Shown piece after piece: positions 61,779-64,000 of a stretch of 64,000 nucleotides of DNA (its first letter is position 1; every line of letters starts with the position of its first letter). Below the pieces are notes generated by a model that saw only the letters and a program-made list of their open reading frames with translations, made no database searches and had not been told where the DNA came from. A program made the translations under genes and the position numbers. The stretch comes from Herbaspirillum hiltneri N3 (lineage in GTDB: Bacteria > Pseudomonadota > Gammaproteobacteria > Burkholderiales > Burkholderiaceae_D): positions 4,464,001-4,528,000 of the forward strand of contig NZ_CP011409.1 in the NCBI RefSeq assembly GCF_001267925.1, in the 5' to 3' direction.

Positions 61779-63392
61779 TTACAGCATCCACGACAGCACC
61801 GGCGTCGATTGCAGATACACCAGCGTCGCCATCATCAGCAGGAAGAATAGACTCCAGCCGATCACTTTGCGGAAGATCAGGCCTTCCTGCCCGATGATGC
61901 CGACCGCCGCTGCACCCACCGCCAGGCTCTGCGGAGAAATCATCTTGCCGAGCACGCCGCCGGAGGCATTGGCCGCCGCCAGCAGCGCCGGCGACAAGCC
62001 GGTCTCATGCGCCGCCGCCACCTGCAAAGCGCCGAACAGGGCGTTGGCAGAATTGTCCGAGCCGGTCACCGCCACGCCGATCCAACCGATCACCGGCGAC
62101 AGGAAGGCAAACGCCGATCCCGTCCCCGCCAGCCAGCGCCCCAAGGTCGCGGTCTGGCCTGAATAATTCATGATGAAGGCCAGCGCCATCACGCACAGCA
62201 CCGTCGGCACCGCCCAGCGCATCTGCACCAGCGTCTTGCCGTAGGTTTCCACCGCAGCACGCGCCGATACTTTCAGCATCATCGCACTGATCACGCCGGC
62301 CAGCAGCAGCAACGAGCCGGCTGCCGACAAGCTGTTGAGCGTGAACATGGTGCCGATGGACTTGCCTTCCTGCGTACTGATAGCCAGACCCGGCCAGGCG
62401 AACTTGAAGGTGCCTACCCCCAGCCACTTCTGCACCAGGCCGAACTGCACCACGGTAAAGATCGCAATGATCAGCAGGTACGGCGCATAGGCCAGCATCA
62501 GTTGCTTGCGCGAGTGACCGATAGCTATATGCTCGGCCTGCTTGGTGACGTCGTTCTGGAACGCGTCGGCGGGCAACTTCGTCGGCTTCCAGAATTTCAG
62601 CAGCACCATCACGCCGGCAGCCGAAGCCAGCGCGCCCACCACGTCGGCCAGCACCACCGAGAAATGGCTTGCGCTGATCCATTGCGCCGCGCCGAAAGCA
62701 ACTCCCGCCACCACTGCCGCCGGCCAGGTCTGGCGCAGACCGCGCTTGCCGTCCATGATCCACACCAGCGCCAGCGGCACAAAAGCCGCGACCACCGGCG
62801 TCTGGCGTCCGACGTGATGCCCCAGCTCTTCGAACGACAGGCCGGTCACTTGCGCCAGCGTTGTGATCGGTACCGCCAGCGCGCCGAACGCCACGGGCGC
62901 AGTATCGGCCACCAGTGCAATCACGGCGGCCTTCAAAGGATGCAGGCCGATCGCCACGAGCATCGCGCCGGCGATTGCCACCGGCGTGCCGGCGCCGGCC
63001 AGCGCTTCAATCAGCGCACCGAAACTAAATGCAATCAGGATCGCCTGGATGCGCGGATCGTCGCTGATCAGCGCAAAGCTGTCGCGCAACACCGCAAAGT
63101 GGCCCGAGCGCACCGTCAGGTTGTACAACCAGATCGCGTTGACGATGATCCACAACACGGTCAGCACGCTGAACACCGCGCCGTAGACACCGACATTGGC
63201 GACTGTCGCCCATGGCATGCCATAGATGAAGCCCGCCACCACGGCGCAGATCAACAACGAAATCGCAGCCGATACATGCGGCGAAATCTTCAGCCAGCCG
63301 AGCATCACGAACATCGACAGCAACGGCAGCATCGCGCATAGCGCAGACGCGAACAGCGATCCGTTGACGGGATCGTAAATTTGTTGAAACAT
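61779..63392 (-). CDS. lldP: L-lactate permease family transporter
   Basis: A 537-residue LctP/LldP-type permease with about 12-14 hydrophobic helices. Signatures include GFIYGMPWATVANVGVYGA, LIAFSFGALIEALAGAGTPV, VIALVADTAPVAFGALAVP and SVGVAVTGSDNSANALFGAL-like text (read as IGVAVTGSDNSANALFGALQ). These carriers move lactate or glycolate with protons. In the cluster with an SDR and a NIPSNAP protein the real substrate may be a related 2-hydroxy acid. The ATG follows GGAGGAG. Confidence 0.85.
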   Translation of the reverse strand: MFQQIYDPVNGSLFASALCAMLPLLSMFVMLGWLKISPHVSAAISLLICAVVAGFIYGMPWATVANVGVYGAVFSVLTVLWIIVNAIWLYNLTVRSGHFAVLRDSFALISDDPRIQAILIAFSFGALIEALAGAGTPVAIAGAMLVAIGLHPLKAAVIALVADTAPVAFGALAVPITTLAQVTGLSFEELGHHVGRQTPVVAAFVPLALVWIMDGKRGLRQTWPAAVVAGVAFGAAQWISASHFSVVLADVVGALASAAGVMVLLKFWKPTKLPADAFQNDVTKQAEHIAIGHSRKQLMLAYAPYLLIIAIFTVVQFGLVQKWLGVGTFKFAWPGLAISTQEGKSIGTMFTLNSLSAAGSLLLLAGVISAMMLKVSARAAVETYGKTLVQMRWAVPTVLCVMALAFIMNYSGQTATLGRWLAGTGSAFAFLSPVIGWIGVAVTGSDNSANALFGALQVAAAHETGLSPALLAAANASGGVLGKMISPQSLAVGAAAVGIIGQEGLIFRKVIGWSLFFLLMMATLVYLQSTPVLSWML

Positions 63393-63506
63393 GGTTCTCC
63401 TCCAATATGGATGATTATTTTTTTGTAAGCGTCAAAGCGCTGGCGGATTGCTGACTGATGGTTGTACTGGTCCTCGCCTGATCGAAAAATGGATATGCGC
63501 TTGAAT

Positions 63507-63845
63507 TTATTTCTGCGTGAGCGGCCATTGCAGCGGCGCAAATTTGGCCGGCGTCATGAGCTGGTTTTCCTGCGATACCAGATACGCGGCGTTGGCGCTC
63601 TTCTCGAGATAAGCGGCCCAGGCCGGATCAGCTTGCAGACGATCGCGACGTGCATTGCGGTCGGCGGCGTCCTGGTAAACCCAGATGTGCGTGTAGCAAT
63701 TCAGACGCCCTGATTCGGCGACCAGATAGGCCAGCGGTTCGCCAAGATGCTTGCGCTGGATGTCGAAGCCGTGTTCTTCGTACAGCGCTAGATGTTTTTT
63801 CAAGGTACCGGGACGCGCGGTGTAGGTGCGGACGTCAAGCAACAT
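63507..63845 (-). CDS. NIPSNAP-family protein
   Basis: A 112-residue ferredoxin-like-fold (dimeric alpha/beta barrel) protein. The N-terminus MLLDVRTYTARPGTLKKHL, followed by LGEPLAYLVAESGRLN and a HIWVYQDAADRNARRDRL segment, matches NIPSNAP proteins, whose function is unclear. ATG 63845 has AAAGGAAG 3 nt upstream; the frame open to 63872 has none. It is the first gene of the lactate permease/SDR cluster, 114 bp ahead of the permease. Confidence 0.8.
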   Translation of the reverse strand: MLLDVRTYTARPGTLKKHLALYEEHGFDIQRKHLGEPLAYLVAESGRLNCYTHIWVYQDAADRNARRDRLQADPAWAAYLEKSANAAYLVSQENQLMTPAKFAPLQWPLTQK

Positions 63846-64000
63846 AAACTTCCTTTCGAGTGATGCAGACAAGATGTAAAGATTTCAGGGACGAATGCGC
63901 CCCCGCGACCGTTTTTCAGGTCGCGTCGGAAAAAGCTTCGTATGGAGATGGAACCGCCGGGCGGAATCAATGAAGCACATCCGGAAGACGTTTCCGATGC

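Overview
The window looks like a betaproteobacterial chromosome, most likely Burkholderiales/Oxalobacteraceae (Herbaspirillum-like). That is an inference from the gene families: a Burkholderia-type porin, many LysR/GntR/MocR regulators, MHS transporters and a ligase-associated repair operon. It splits into an AT-richer accessory island (about 1-15.6 kb) and a GC-rich, orderly backbone (15.6-64 kb).

Accessory island. The first 2.4 kb holds orphan antitoxin-like genes: a HipB-like HTH gene with an AbrB-like gene, a decayed second copy of that pair, and a truncated XRE antitoxin. Next comes a two-gene anti-phage operon that reads as a Pycsar system: a PycTM-like membrane effector followed by a PycC-like class III nucleotidyl cyclase. 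A 1256-residue RecD2-like helicase with a C-terminal PD-(D/E)XK-type nuclease domain follows. Two DUF1289 paralogues bracket this segment. From about 10.83 to 15.58 kb lies what appears to be a transposon remnant or non-autonomous element. Each end carries three short AGTTGG/CCAACT repeats, with an exact 20-bp period on the left, and the two sets point inward. Inside are an internally deleted IS3-family element, two tandem paralogues of an unrecognised family, a 2-oxoglutarate/Fe(II) dioxygenase, a LysR remnant and another IS3 fragment.

Backbone, 15.6-37 kb. This part holds an Ig-repeat autotransporter with an apparent frameshift at its signal peptide and a LysR / class II aldolase / MHS transporter / cupin cluster. 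A type XI secretion pair follows: a Slam-like outer-membrane protein and a Gln-rich cargo with a TbpB-like C-terminal barrel. It lies beside a NarL-type response regulator, a hybrid histidine kinase and a 7-2-7 inverted heptamer upstream of the cargo. Next are an HD-GYP phosphodiesterase, an azoreductase, a MocR regulator with an AhpD-like protein and an SMR exporter, and a PAS hybrid kinase.

Backbone, 37-64 kb. An SsuABC-like ABC transporter, amidase and GntR/FCD regulator form one unit, with a perfect palindrome in front. Small and Gln-rich proteins and a haem-oxygenase-like di-iron candidate follow. The four-gene exonuclease-ligase-Lhr helicase-PdeM repair operon is next. After it comes a porin / Pot-type ABC importer / nucleoside hydrolase / adenosine deaminase operon, divergent from a LysR regulator, which suggests purine nucleoside uptake and breakdown. 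An SDR, lactate permease and NIPSNAP cluster closes the window.

No rRNA, tRNA or CRISPR array was recognised.
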